In this document: positions 1-6,620 of the stretch, one piece after another
How the letters are laid out: each line of letters opens with the position of its first letter
How positions within the stretch are numbered: the first letter of the stretch is position 1
Source: EX4484-2 sp964592095
Lineage (GTDB): Archaea > Altiarchaeota > Altiarchaeia > IMC4 > QMZM01
Reading direction: 5' to 3'
Assembly: GCA_964592095.1 (NCBI GenBank)
Contig: CAZQER010000033.1
Coordinates: forward strand, 1-12,761
DNA length: 12,761 bases
Program-made: the position numbers and the translations under genes
Notes under the pieces: model-generated
What the model was told of the DNA's origin: nothing
Seen by the model: only the letters and a program-made list of their open reading frames with translations
Database searches by the model: none

Positions 1-87
1 ACAGGATTTTAAACACCAAACACAATACTTAACAGAGAGTTTTCACACGGTCTGATGTTAGGCGTAATTGGCTTCAGGACATAAAAG

Positions 88-174
88 TCATAAAGAGGAA
101 ATATCAAAATCAGCAACAAATCTTATATTGGAGTTTCCAACACCAACTATTGCAACACGAATCTCTTTTGCCAT
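88..174 (-). pseudogene. Fragment resembling the N-terminus of myo-inositol-1-phosphate synthase
   Basis: A 28-codon minus-strand reading frame begins MAKEIRVAIVGVGN, the Rossmann-fold start I associate with the actinobacterial/archaeal type of inositol-1-phosphate synthase (usually followed by CASSLVQG). Here it continues directly with SNIRFVADFDIS, which resembles a segment normally about 40 or more residues further on (roughly VKFVAAFD), and then stops. It therefore looks like an internal deletion followed by premature termination. I cannot recognise the rest of the enzyme in bases 1-87 in any frame. The intact family makes inositol 1-phosphate from glucose 6-phosphate, a precursor of archaeal inositol lipids. 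The start codon faces the PadR gene across a very AT-rich 64-bp divergent spacer. Seen: the reading frame and motif. Inferred: the family and the deletion, from memory of family sequences. It could instead be a chance ORF or a small unrelated protein. Confidence 0.35.
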
Positions 175-212
175 CTATATAATTAATTTATTATTTTTTA
201 TTTAATAAATAT

Positions 213-220
213 TTTATAAT
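213..220 (+). promoter_or_regulatory. Putative TATA box of the PadR-like gene
   Basis: TTTATAAT lies about 26 bp upstream of the ATG at 239. This is the spacing expected for an archaeal leaderless transcript, and no Shine-Dalgarno sequence precedes that ATG. The whole spacer is AT-rich, so the exact box is uncertain. Confidence 0.4.
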
Positions 221-238
221 TATAAAATTTATATTAAA

Positions 239-568
239 ATGTTTAATGAAGGAAAAGAAAAACCACTAATGAGATTGAAAAGAAAGACTACTGTAGAGAA
301 TCTATGGATTTATATTTTAAAGCTATTAAGTGAAAAACCAATGTACGCGTATCAATTAAATAGAGATATTAGAGATAGATTTGGATTTGAGATAGGTTCT
401 GTAAGTGCATATATTATCTTATATAAATTAAAAAACTCAGGTTATGTTGATATAGAATGGAGGAATGAGGGTAGACCGAGAAAATACTATAGGATTACGG
501 GAAGTGGGAGGAGACTTCTTAAGGAAGGCCGAGCATATATGAAAAAATTGATTAAAATGTTGGAATAA
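239..568 (+). CDS. PadR-family winged-helix transcriptional regulator
   Basis: This 109-residue protein has the PadR-type fold order. An N-terminal helix region (VENLWIYILKLLSEKPMYAY, about residues 19-38) is followed by a recognition-helix region (GSVSAYIILYKLKNSGYV, about 53-70) and the beta wing with GRPRKYYRITGSGRRLL (about 78-94). PadR proteins bind DNA as dimers and usually repress nearby genes in response to small molecules or stress. The usual C-terminal dimerisation helix is short here, as in the small single-domain archaeal PadR proteins. The ATG at 239 was chosen because a TATA-like box lies 26 bp upstream (leaderless). An in-frame ATG at 269 is a plausible alternative and better matches typical family N-termini. 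The gene diverges from the inositol-phosphate-synthase-like fragment, and its last 17 bp overlap the convergent small membrane ORF. The target is unknown; autoregulation or control of the divergent gene is a guess. Confidence 0.85.
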   Translation: MFNEGKEKPLMRLKRKTTVENLWIYILKLLSEKPMYAYQLNRDIRDRFGFEIGSVSAYIILYKLKNSGYVDIEWRNEGRPRKYYRITGSGRRLLKEGRAYMKKLIKMLE

Positions 569-758
569 AAAAGGACGAAATGGTTTTCTCTATAGTTCCT
601 TCGGATATGGGCATTACACTGTAATGATATCCGAAGAAAAACCAAACCACTATGATAAACAGTATAATCAAAATTGCAAGAATTAGTATAATATTTACAC
701 CAATCTTCTTCGATGCCCTTTCTATTTCTTCAAGTTTTATGCCACCAAGAGATGTCAT
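552..758 (-). CDS. Small single-pass membrane protein, unknown function
   Basis: This 68-residue ORF is not recognised as any family. A charged, probably amphipathic N-terminus (about residues 1-21, with several K and E) leads into one strongly hydrophobic segment (NIILILAILIILFIIVVWFF, about residues 22-41), then a short polar tail. It lies downstream of dnaJ on the same strand after 93 bp. AT-rich TATA-like sequence (about 800-835) lies in that gap, so it may have its own promoter. The ribosome-binding site is weak (GGGTT a few bases upstream). No in-frame start exists further upstream because of a stop nine codons before the ATG. Its 3' end overlaps the convergent PadR gene by 17 bp. The concentrated hydrophobic block flanked by charges argues for a real membrane microprotein, but a chance ORF cannot be excluded. 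Confidence 0.5.
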   Translation of the reverse strand: MTSLGGIKLEEIERASKKIGVNIILILAILIILFIIVVWFFFGYHYSVMPISEGTIEKTISSFFIPTF

Positions 759-851
759 TATAACCCATCTATAGCAACTACATCAATCTCCCAATCTCCG
801 ATTTATATATTAATATAACTTTTGATTTATATATCAAATAGAATTCAAAGG

Positions 852-2012
852 TTATGAAATCCTATCTCTTATTTCATCTACGATTCTCCTAACAAAACTC
901 CTTTGTTGTTGTATTGGTTTTCCCTCTATTGCAGAGAATTCCCTGAGGAGTTCCTTCTGTCTTGAAGTTAATCTTTCTGGAGTTTTAACTATAACCCTTA
1001 CAAGCTGGTCTCCTCTTTTATTTGAATTTAATAATGGAACTCCTTTGCCTTTTAATCTAAATATTGTACCCGTTTGGGTTCCTGGAGGGATTCTTATTTT
1101 AACAGGACCATTAAATGTAGGAATCTCAAATTCGTCTCCAAGTGCAGCCTGCGGAAATGTGATAGGTAACTCATAGTACAGGTCATTTCCTTCTCTTTTG
1201 AAGAATCTGTGCGGTCTTACATTAATTATAACATACAAATCACCTGGTGTTCCACCTTTTGTTCCTGCATCACCCTCGCCTCTTATCCTTAGATATGAAC
1301 CCGATTCGATACCCTTTGGTATTTTTATAGATATTTTTCTTCTTCTCCTTATTCTGCCAGTACCCCTGCATATTTCACAAGGAATAACTATTGTTTTACC
1401 CTTCCCGTTACAGTTACCGCATGTAGTTATCGTTACAAAACTACCAAATGGCGTTCTCTGCTCTCTCCTCACCTGACCACTTCCATTGCATACTTGACAT
1501 GTTCTAATTGCAGTACCATCTTTGGCTCCGGTTCCATTACATTCGTTACAATTTTCCCACCTTTCTATAACAATTTCCTTCTCAGAACCAAAGATAACAT
1601 CCTTTAAATCAACAGTTAGGTCATGTCTCAAATCTGAACCCCTCCTCGCTTCTGTTCTTCTTGTCCTCTTCCTATCACCAAAGAAAACATCAAATATATC
1701 TCTTCCAAAGAAATCCCTCCCGAATATATCTGATATGTCATCAAAGTGAGTAAAATCCTGCCATGTAAATCCTCCACTACTGAAACCTGCCTGCGCTCCT
1801 GGATGTCCAAATCTGTCGTAATTGGCTCTCTTATTATCATCAGCAAGAACCTCATACGCTTCTGATATCTCTTTAAATTTCTCCTCGGCATCAGGATCCT
1901 TATTAACATCTGGATGGTATTTCCTTGCTAATTTTCTATATGCCCTCTTTATCTCCTCTTTACTCGCATTTCTATCAACACCTAAAATCTCATAGTAATC
2001 TCTCTTCGGCAT
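852..2012 (-). CDS. dnaJ: Chaperone protein DnaJ (Hsp40)
   Basis: This 386-residue type I Hsp40 co-chaperone delivers substrate to DnaK and stimulates its ATPase. The J domain occupies about residues 1-70 with the essential HPD at 33-35. A Gly/Phe-rich stretch (about 75-112) with repeated DIFGRD-like units follows. The zinc-binding domain has four CXXCXGXG repeats with cysteine pairs at 155/158, 172/175, 198/201 and 212/215. The C-terminal substrate-binding beta domains run from about 220 to 350. Length and domain order match full bacterial-type DnaJ, so the gene looks intact. It is the last chaperone gene of the block, 66 bp after the methyltransferase stop. That gap is AT-rich and contains TATA-like stretches (for example TTTTTATAC read on the minus strand), and no clear Shine-Dalgarno precedes the ATG. 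dnaJ could therefore be read both from the grpE operon and from a private promoter. Confidence 0.98.
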   Translation of the reverse strand: MPKRDYYEILGVDRNASKEEIKRAYRKLARKYHPDVNKDPDAEEKFKEISEAYEVLADDNKRANYDRFGHPGAQAGFSSGGFTWQDFTHFDDISDIFGRDFFGRDIFDVFFGDRKRTRRTEARRGSDLRHDLTVDLKDVIFGSEKEIVIERWENCNECNGTGAKDGTAIRTCQVCNGSGQVRREQRTPFGSFVTITTCGNCNGKGKTIVIPCEICRGTGRIRRRRKISIKIPKGIESGSYLRIRGEGDAGTKGGTPGDLYVIINVRPHRFFKREGNDLYYELPITFPQAALGDEFEIPTFNGPVKIRIPPGTQTGTIFRLKGKGVPLLNSNKRGDQLVRVIVKTPERLTSRQKELLREFSAIEGKPIQQQRSFVRRIVDEIRDRIS

Positions 2013-2078
2013 CTTGTTTATAATTGTTTATTTCATTCAACACAATCAAAATCTATTATAATATTGATGTATAAAAAT

Positions 2079-3347
2079 TCACTTACTCAGTATAAGAATG
2101 CTTTCCCTTACGGGTCTTTCCTTTTTTATTCCATGAACATCACACCACCTAACATTTGCAACCATTATCTTCTCTACATCAAAACCTATATCCTCCGACA
2201 GTTCTGCCATAATCAAATCGGAGTCTATGGTTAAGGAGGGCATACAGGAATTTCCAATAACTATTACTGCAATACCATTATCCCTTAGTGATGCATAGAT
2301 GGATTTTAATGATAGATAAATATCAGAAAAGTAACCCTCAACTATCTCTGGTCTCTTTTTTGGGTCGGGGTTTTCCCGCAGTATTTCCATAGTTCTGAAT
2401 AGTCTCTCAGAGATTGGTGATATTTTTTTAATTTTTTTAGCACCAATATGAGACCTCAATGTCTTCTTACGAAGTCTCGAAATCTCTCTTCCAGAATTCA
2501 GGAGAAGTGACAGTTCCAATGCATATACCTTTGTATAATCAACCCAGTTTAGATAGGGTGGAGATGTGATACATATATCAAAAAAATCATTTTTAACAGA
2601 TAGATTCCTTGCATCTCCAAGCCGTGCTTCAGCCTTTATTTCCCCATGTAGTGGGTTTCTCTCCTTTAAATCCTTATACATCCTCCTTAGTCTATTTTTC
2701 AGCAATATTCTCACAGGGGGAATGTTTCTCCTTTTAATTATTTTTAAAACTCCTCCATCTCTTTTGACATTACCTGAACCTATGATAATACTTAAAAGAC
2801 CAAGAAATAGAAAATTTCTTATCTTTTCATCTTCTATTTCCATAATCTTCTCTCTAAGGAAAAGTATATCCGAGTATGTATAATGCGGATATGCCCTTTT
2901 TATATCAAAGAATTTTATATCGGGCCATTTTCTCTTCTTTTTATCACATCTAAGTGAGGTAATTTCATCTATCTTTTCCTTTAGAACAGCCATATCATAA
3001 TCATCCTGCAATTTTGTGTTTGATACAAATACACACAGAGGCAAAATATCAAATCCAATTGAGTTGTATCCGATATCCTTACATGCAAGAAGGGTGGTCC
3101 CCACACCACAAAATGGGTCTAAAACATATGACTCCTTTTTTATTTTATTTTTTATATTAAATTCATCCAAAATCCTCCATATCAACCGTGGAGAAAATGC
3201 CTCTTTAAAGTAGAACCAATTATACACCGGTATATTTTTTACATTTTCAAATGTTACTGCATCACCATAATCAGGCCTCTTTTCCAATAATTTACTATAT
3301 CTTCCATGAACCCCTGCTATAGAAAGTTGGAATAATTTCTGATTCAT
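2079..3347 (-). CDS. SAM-dependent DNA methyltransferase (N4-cytosine/N6-adenine type), orphan
   Basis: This 422-residue protein has SAM-binding motif I DPFCGVGTT at 77-85, preceded by hydrophobic YVL. The acidic motif II region follows (SIGFD, about 96-100). Catalytic motif IV TSPPY is at 261-265, followed by LNWVDYTKVYALEL, a context I know from amino-methylating DNA methyltransferases. It ends with a typical RESILIL strand. Motif I precedes motif IV, with about 175 residues between them. The SPPY rather than NPPY form favours a DNA base (N4-cytosine or N6-adenine) over tRNA guanine-N2 methylation, but specificity cannot be read off. No restriction endonuclease or specificity subunit is visible in the window, so it looks solitary. 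Its ATG lies 5 nt after the dnaK stop, on the same strand and upstream of dnaJ, so it is probably co-transcribed with the chaperones. Upstream sequence offers only a weak purine-rich ribosome-binding site. Confidence 0.85.
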   Translation of the reverse strand: MNQKLFQLSIAGVHGRYSKLLEKRPDYGDAVTFENVKNIPVYNWFYFKEAFSPRLIWRILDEFNIKNKIKKESYVLDPFCGVGTTLLACKDIGYNSIGFDILPLCVFVSNTKLQDDYDMAVLKEKIDEITSLRCDKKKRKWPDIKFFDIKRAYPHYTYSDILFLREKIMEIEDEKIRNFLFLGLLSIIIGSGNVKRDGGVLKIIKRRNIPPVRILLKNRLRRMYKDLKERNPLHGEIKAEARLGDARNLSVKNDFFDICITSPPYLNWVDYTKVYALELSLLLNSGREISRLRKKTLRSHIGAKKIKKISPISERLFRTMEILRENPDPKKRPEIVEGYFSDIYLSLKSIYASLRDNGIAVIVIGNSCMPSLTIDSDLIMAELSEDIGFDVEKIMVANVRWCDVHGIKKERPVRESILILSK

Positions 3348-3352
3348 ATTAT

Positions 3353-5221
3353 TTATTTTTTCTCTTCTTTATCCTTTTCCACTCTGTATTCTGCATCTAC
3401 AACCTTCTCCTTGCCATTCTTCTCACCCTTTTTCTCTTCTGTGGATTCTGCTGTTTGTTGAGTTGCCTGTTGTTGTTGATAAATGGCAGCTCCAGCCTCT
3501 TGTGTGACCTTGGATAGGGATTCCATCTTTGCCTTTATATCCTGAATATCTCCCTTGGAGATCGAATCCTTTAATTCCTTCAATGCAGACTCAACCTTAG
3601 ATTTTATATCTGCTGGAATTTTATCGCCATAATCAGAAATAAATTTCTCGGTTTGATAAGCAAGTGAATCAGCATTATTCTTTATTTCAACCTCCTCTCT
3701 TCTTTTTCTGTCCTCCTCCGCATGCTCTTCAGCCTCTTTCTTCATCCTCTCTATTTCTTCCTTTGAAAGTTTTGTTGATGCAGTAATTGTAATCTTTTGC
3801 TCCTTTCCGGTACCTAAATCCTTTGCAGATACATTTAGGATCCCATTCGCATCTATATCAAAAGTAACCTCAATCTGAGGTACACCTCTCGGTGCTGGAG
3901 GTATTCCAACAAGATTAAACTTTCCAAGAGATGTATTGTCTGCCGCCATGGGTCTCTCTCCCTGCACTACATGTATTGTAACTGCTGTCTGAAAATCAGT
4001 TGCCGTGGTAAATATTTGACTCTTTCTTGTTGGAATGGTTGTATTTGCAGGAATTAGTGGGGTTGCTACCCCACCAAGAGTTTCTATTCCAAGAGTCAGA
4101 GGGGTCACATCAAGCAAAACAATATCCTTGATCTCACCGGCAAGAACAGCACCCTGAATTGCAGCCCCTATTGCAACACATTCCATGGGATCTACACCCC
4201 TCTCAATCTTTTTTCCAATATGTTCCTCAACAAATTTCTGTACAATTGGCATTCTTGTTGGCCCACCCACCAAAATAACCTTTGTTATATCGTCCTTTGA
4301 TATCTTGGCTTCCTTTATTGCAGTATCTATGGGTTTTGAACATCTTTCTATTACAGATGTAACAAGCTCCTCAAGTTTTGCCCTTGTAATCTTCATAGCA
4401 AGGTGTTTTGGACCACTAGCATCTGCTGTTATATAAGGCAAATTTATCTCTGTTTCAAGCACACTTGACAATTCTATCTTTGCCTTCTCTGCAGCCTCCC
4501 TCAGTCTTTGCATTGCTGCATTATCCTTTCTCAAATCAATACCTGAATCCTTTTTGAATTCATCTATTATGTAATTCATAAGTGCTTCATCCATATCTGT
4601 GCCACCAAGGTTTGTGTCACCAGATGTGGATTTGACCTCAAATACACCGCCACCAAATTCCAGTATTGTTACATCCAATGTTCCTCCTCCAAAATCAAAT
4701 ACGAGTATCGTATGTTCCTCTTCGGATTTATCTATCCCATAGGCAAGGGATGCGGCAGTGGGTTCATTAATAATCCTGACAACCTCCAAACCAGCAATTT
4801 CTCCAGCATCCTTTGTAGCCTGCCTCTGATTATCATTGAAATATGCGGGTACGGTAATTACGGCCTTTTTTATCTTTTCTCCCAGGAATGATTCTGCATC
4901 CCTCTTAATCTTTTGCAATATAAATGCAGAAATCTGTTGCGGTGTGTACTCCTTACCATATATCTTGTATTTATAATTAGTCCCCATCTTTCTTTTAGCC
5001 TTCATCACAGTTCCCTCTGGATTGGAAACAGCCTGTCTTCTCGCTGGTTCCCCAACAAGAAGTTGACCATCTTTTGTGAAAGCAACAACTGATGGAAACA
5101 TCTTTCCAGCTATTGTTGCTCCCTCTGCGGAGGGAATTATCGTTGGTTTTCCAGCTATCATAACTGCAGCCTGAGAATTACTTGTTCCCAAATCAATACC
5201 TATAATCTTTTCCTTTGCCAT
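3353..5221 (-). CDS. dnaK: Chaperone protein DnaK (Hsp70)
   Basis: This 622-residue Hsp70 is an ATP-driven chaperone that cycles with DnaJ and the exchange factor GrpE. The ATPase domain has phosphate-binding motif GIDLGTSNS at about 8-16 (GTTNS is more usual), FNDNQRQATKDAG around 128-140, DFGGGTLDV at 176-184 and VGGPTRMP at 318-325. The interdomain linker and first strand DVTPLTLGIE lies at 371-380. The beta substrate-binding domain and helical lid follow. The C-terminal tail is rich in Q, E and K, with a VVDAEYRVEKDKEEKK end recalling the conserved DnaK terminus. Length is normal and there is no sign of damage. The start is fixed by a strong Shine-Dalgarno (AGAGGTGA) 6 nt upstream and a 1-nt gap to the grpE stop, implying translational coupling. 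Archaeal DnaK systems are generally thought to have come from bacteria by gene transfer. Confidence 0.99.
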   Translation of the reverse strand: MAKEKIIGIDLGTSNSQAAVMIAGKPTIIPSAEGATIAGKMFPSVVAFTKDGQLLVGEPARRQAVSNPEGTVMKAKRKMGTNYKYKIYGKEYTPQQISAFILQKIKRDAESFLGEKIKKAVITVPAYFNDNQRQATKDAGEIAGLEVVRIINEPTAASLAYGIDKSEEEHTILVFDFGGGTLDVTILEFGGGVFEVKSTSGDTNLGGTDMDEALMNYIIDEFKKDSGIDLRKDNAAMQRLREAAEKAKIELSSVLETEINLPYITADASGPKHLAMKITRAKLEELVTSVIERCSKPIDTAIKEAKISKDDITKVILVGGPTRMPIVQKFVEEHIGKKIERGVDPMECVAIGAAIQGAVLAGEIKDIVLLDVTPLTLGIETLGGVATPLIPANTTIPTRKSQIFTTATDFQTAVTIHVVQGERPMAADNTSLGKFNLVGIPPAPRGVPQIEVTFDIDANGILNVSAKDLGTGKEQKITITASTKLSKEEIERMKKEAEEHAEEDRKRREEVEIKNNADSLAYQTEKFISDYGDKIPADIKSKVESALKELKDSISKGDIQDIKAKMESLSKVTQEAGAAIYQQQQATQQTAESTEEKKGEKNGKEKVVDAEYRVEKDKEEKK

Positions 5222-5222
5222 A

Positions 5223-5732
5223 TTAATTCACCTCTTTTTTACTAGCTATCTTTACCTTTGAATGTCTTATCACATTTAGATTTAACATATAACCCTTTTG
5301 TAATTCCTCAATTATAGTACCTTCCTCCTTATCTGATTTTTCCTTCATTACAACCTCATGATAATAAGGGTCAAACTTCTTACCTATTGCATCAATTCTC
5401 ATCAAACCATGATTTTCAAGTATTTTCATAAGATTTTTATAAATCATCTCAAACCCCTTTGCAGATTCTTCATCCTTTTTCTTCAATGACGAAATTGCCA
5501 TTTCAAGACCATCTATAATATCCAATAAATCCCTTATAAGATTCTGATTTGCCAATTTTACAAATCTTTCCCTCTCTCTTTCCATATGTTTTTGATAGTT
5601 TTCAAAGTCTGCTTGTAATCTTAGCATATTCTCTCTCAATTCATTGTATTCCCTTTCCTTCTCTTTAAGTTTCTCTTTAATCTCTTTAATCTTACCCCCC
5701 CTTTTTTTATCCTTCTTACCACTATCTGACAT
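5223..5732 (-). CDS. grpE: Nucleotide exchange factor GrpE
   Basis: This 169-residue protein releases ADP from DnaK. A highly charged N-terminal part (about 1-30) runs into the long coiled-coil helix with LRLQADFENYQKHMERERER (about 37-56), the family hallmark. The four-helix-bundle region includes LIRDLLDIIDGLEMAI, and the C-terminal beta domain includes FDPYYHEVV and IIEELQKGYMLN. After that the family usually shows RxAxV (RPAKV or similar); here it is RHSKV, a mild deviation in an otherwise typical protein. It is the first gene of the chaperone block. A Shine-Dalgarno GGTGA (plus-strand 5739-5743) lies 6 nt before the ATG. The stop is 1 nt before the dnaK start. A 7-bp inverted repeat in the upstream AT-rich region may be its regulatory site. 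Confidence 0.96.
   Translation of the reverse strand: MSDSGKKDKKRGGKIKEIKEKLKEKEREYNELRENMLRLQADFENYQKHMERERERFVKLANQNLIRDLLDIIDGLEMAISSLKKKDEESAKGFEMIYKNLMKILENHGLMRIDAIGKKFDPYYHEVVMKEKSDKEEGTIIEELQKGYMLNLNVIRHSKVKIASKKEVN
5228..5235 (-). promoter_or_regulatory. Shine-Dalgarno sequence for dnaK
   Basis: AGAGGTGA on the minus strand, 6 nt before the dnaK ATG and inside the last grpE codons. It fixes the dnaK start and supports coupled translation. Confidence 0.75.
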
Positions 5733-5776
5733 AAAAAATCACCAAAGAAACAGTAGATTAATAATTTGGATTTAAT

Positions 5777-5795
5777 CATTAAAAATAATTTAATG
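5777..5795 (-). promoter_or_regulatory. Inverted repeat in the grpE promoter region (possible operator/TATA)
   Basis: CATTAAA and TTTAATG form perfect 7-bp arms around a 5-nt AT spacer, 45 bp upstream of grpE. The AT-rich centre could serve as the TATA element. A regulator dimer bound here would block or adjust transcription of the chaperone genes. In DNA this AT-rich, such a repeat can arise by chance. The sequence is not the bacterial CIRCE element. Confidence 0.3.
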
Positions 5796-5834
5796 GGTTT
5801 GATTGTATGCTCAACATTGTGAAACAATAAAGAT

Positions 5835-5922
5835 TGCCCACGCCGGGATTTGAACCCGGGTTGAGGGATATCTGCAAATAATCACCGCAGTCCCTCAGGA
5901 TAATCCACTACCCCACGTGGGC
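5835..5922 (-). tRNA. tRNA-Arg (anticodon GCG) with a 15-nt intron
   Basis: Read on the minus strand, the gene folds into a full cloverleaf. The acceptor stem is GCCCACG with CGTGGGC. The D arm carries G18G19 and A20, a known arginine identity base. The anticodon stem is AGGGA/TCCCT, the variable loop has 4 nt, and the T arm is CCGGG-TTCAAAT-CCCGG with discriminator A at 5835. The anticodon GCG (5886-5888, after U33) reads CGC and CGU arginine codons. The mature RNA has 73 nt after removal of 15 nt between positions 37 and 38. CCA is not encoded. Predicted splicing fits the archaeal endonuclease rule (see the intron entry). The gene lies 102 bp upstream of grpE on the same strand and 151 bp from the divergent pilin-like gene. 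Confidence 0.93.
5870..5884 (-). other. tRNA-Arg intron with bulge-helix-bulge splice sites
   Basis: The 15-nt intron TGATTATTTGCAGAT sits at the canonical 37/38 position. CTGC (tRNA 32-35) pairs with GCAG in the intron to give the 4-bp central helix. The 3-nt bulges are GGT and ATA. Cutting after the second base of each bulge releases exactly this segment and restores a 7-nt anticodon loop. The inner helix is nearly absent: after the bulge only 8 nt (GATTATTT) close the hairpin. Confidence 0.88.
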
Positions 5923-6040
5923 AGAGTATGCCTCATTACAAACACCAAAAATCATATCCCGTTGTTAAGTTGTCTGATTTATTAATGATTTAAATTCTAA
6001 AAAGTTAAATCTGGACAAAAAAATTCTAATAATTTTTATG

Positions 6041-6047
6041 TTATAAT
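6041..6047 (+). promoter_or_regulatory. Putative TATA box of the pilin-like/beta-helix operon
   Basis: TTATAAT lies 27-33 bp upstream of the ATG at 6074. No clear Shine-Dalgarno is seen, so a leaderless or very short leader transcript is likely. Confidence 0.35.
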
Positions 6048-6073
6048 CACCACAATGTTAATGATAATCTGAA

Positions 6074-6619
6074 ATGATGGAAAAAAATTTAAAAACTATT
6101 GGTATAATAATAGGCATATGCTTGATATTTGTATTCTCAATGGAAATAATAAAGAATGTGTCAGCCACATCAATATGTCCCGCATCACAGGAGGATTATA
6201 CTGGAAGATTAAAATGTCTGATTCTGCAACTTTTATGCCTCATAGTTTATATCATAATTCCAATAATAATGATAATGATAGCTATCGGTGGATTGATGCA
6301 GTTAAGTGATAATCCAAAGACAAAGAATCAGGGAAAACACATAATTGTAAATGCAATTCTTGGTGTAGCAATCATTGGGGGATTTGTTGGGATTTCAGGC
6401 ATTTTTATGGATATAGATGTTATAAACGAGTGTTATAAGGCAGGTAAGAAATGTTCAGATATCGGTGGTAATTGTTTACCAAAACCATGTGATAACTATG
6501 CAGAATGTAATCCATTCCCACTGGATGGTATATGTGATAATCCAAATGATTATTGTTGTGATTGTGGTGCCATGTGTATAGTCCCAGAAGTGTTAGAGAT
6601 TGATATGGAGGAAATATAA
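6074..6619 (+). CDS. Secreted VirB2/TrbC-like (pilin-like) membrane protein with cysteine-rich tail
   Basis: This 181-residue protein starts with a hydrophobic signal segment (about 8-27) ending near SATSIC. A two-helix core follows: helix 1 at about 48-74 (CLILQLLCLIVYIIIPIIM, then AIGGLMQLSDN), a short polar loop NPKTKNQGKH, and helix 2 at about 90-112 (IIVNAILGVAIIGGFVGISG). Helix, positively charged cytoplasmic loop, helix is the architecture of VirB2/TrbC-type pilin subunits and related archaeal proteins. The C-terminal part (119-181) is unusual: it contains ten cysteines (120, 127, 134, 139, 145, 154, 161, 162, 164, 168) in 49 residues, suggesting a disulfide-bonded or metal-binding extracellular knot. 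The family assignment rests on architecture, not a diagnostic motif. A second ATG directly follows the first, so the start could be 3 nt later. Its stop is 1 nt before the next gene's ATG, implying a two-gene operon. Confidence 0.75.
   Translation: MMEKNLKTIGIIIGICLIFVFSMEIIKNVSATSICPASQEDYTGRLKCLILQLLCLIVYIIIPIIMIMIAIGGLMQLSDNPKTKNQGKHIIVNAILGVAIIGGFVGISGIFMDIDVINECYKAGKKCSDIGGNCLPKPCDNYAECNPFPLDGICDNPNDYCCDCGAMCIVPEVLEIDMEEI
6607..6613 (+). promoter_or_regulatory. Shine-Dalgarno sequence deciding the start of the beta-helix gene
   Basis: GGAGGAA ends 7 nt before the ATG at 6621 and lies within the last codons of the pilin-like gene. It favours the ATG over an upstream in-frame TTG at 6600. 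Confidence 0.7.
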
Positions 6620-6620
6620 A

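Noticed and set aside
1198..1749. Plus-strand ORFs opposite dnaJ
   Set aside because: They are antisense shadows of a clearly conserved dnaJ; their composition mirrors the opposite strand.
5636..5827. 63-codon minus-strand ORF overlapping the grpE start
   Set aside because: It is out of frame with grpE, covers its promoter and has no recognisable features.
5733..5834. CIRCE-type heat-shock operator upstream of grpE
   Set aside because: No TTAGCACTC/GAGTGCTAA or close variant is present; only the unrelated CATTAAA inverted repeat is seen.
5835..5922. tRNA-Arg gene as an integration (att) site
   Set aside because: I saw no second copy of the tRNA 3' end and no integrase in the window.
6600..6620. 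Upstream TTG start for the beta-helix protein
   Set aside because: The ATG at 6621 has a well-placed GGAGGAA and begins a normal signal segment; the TTG would place extra charged residues before it.
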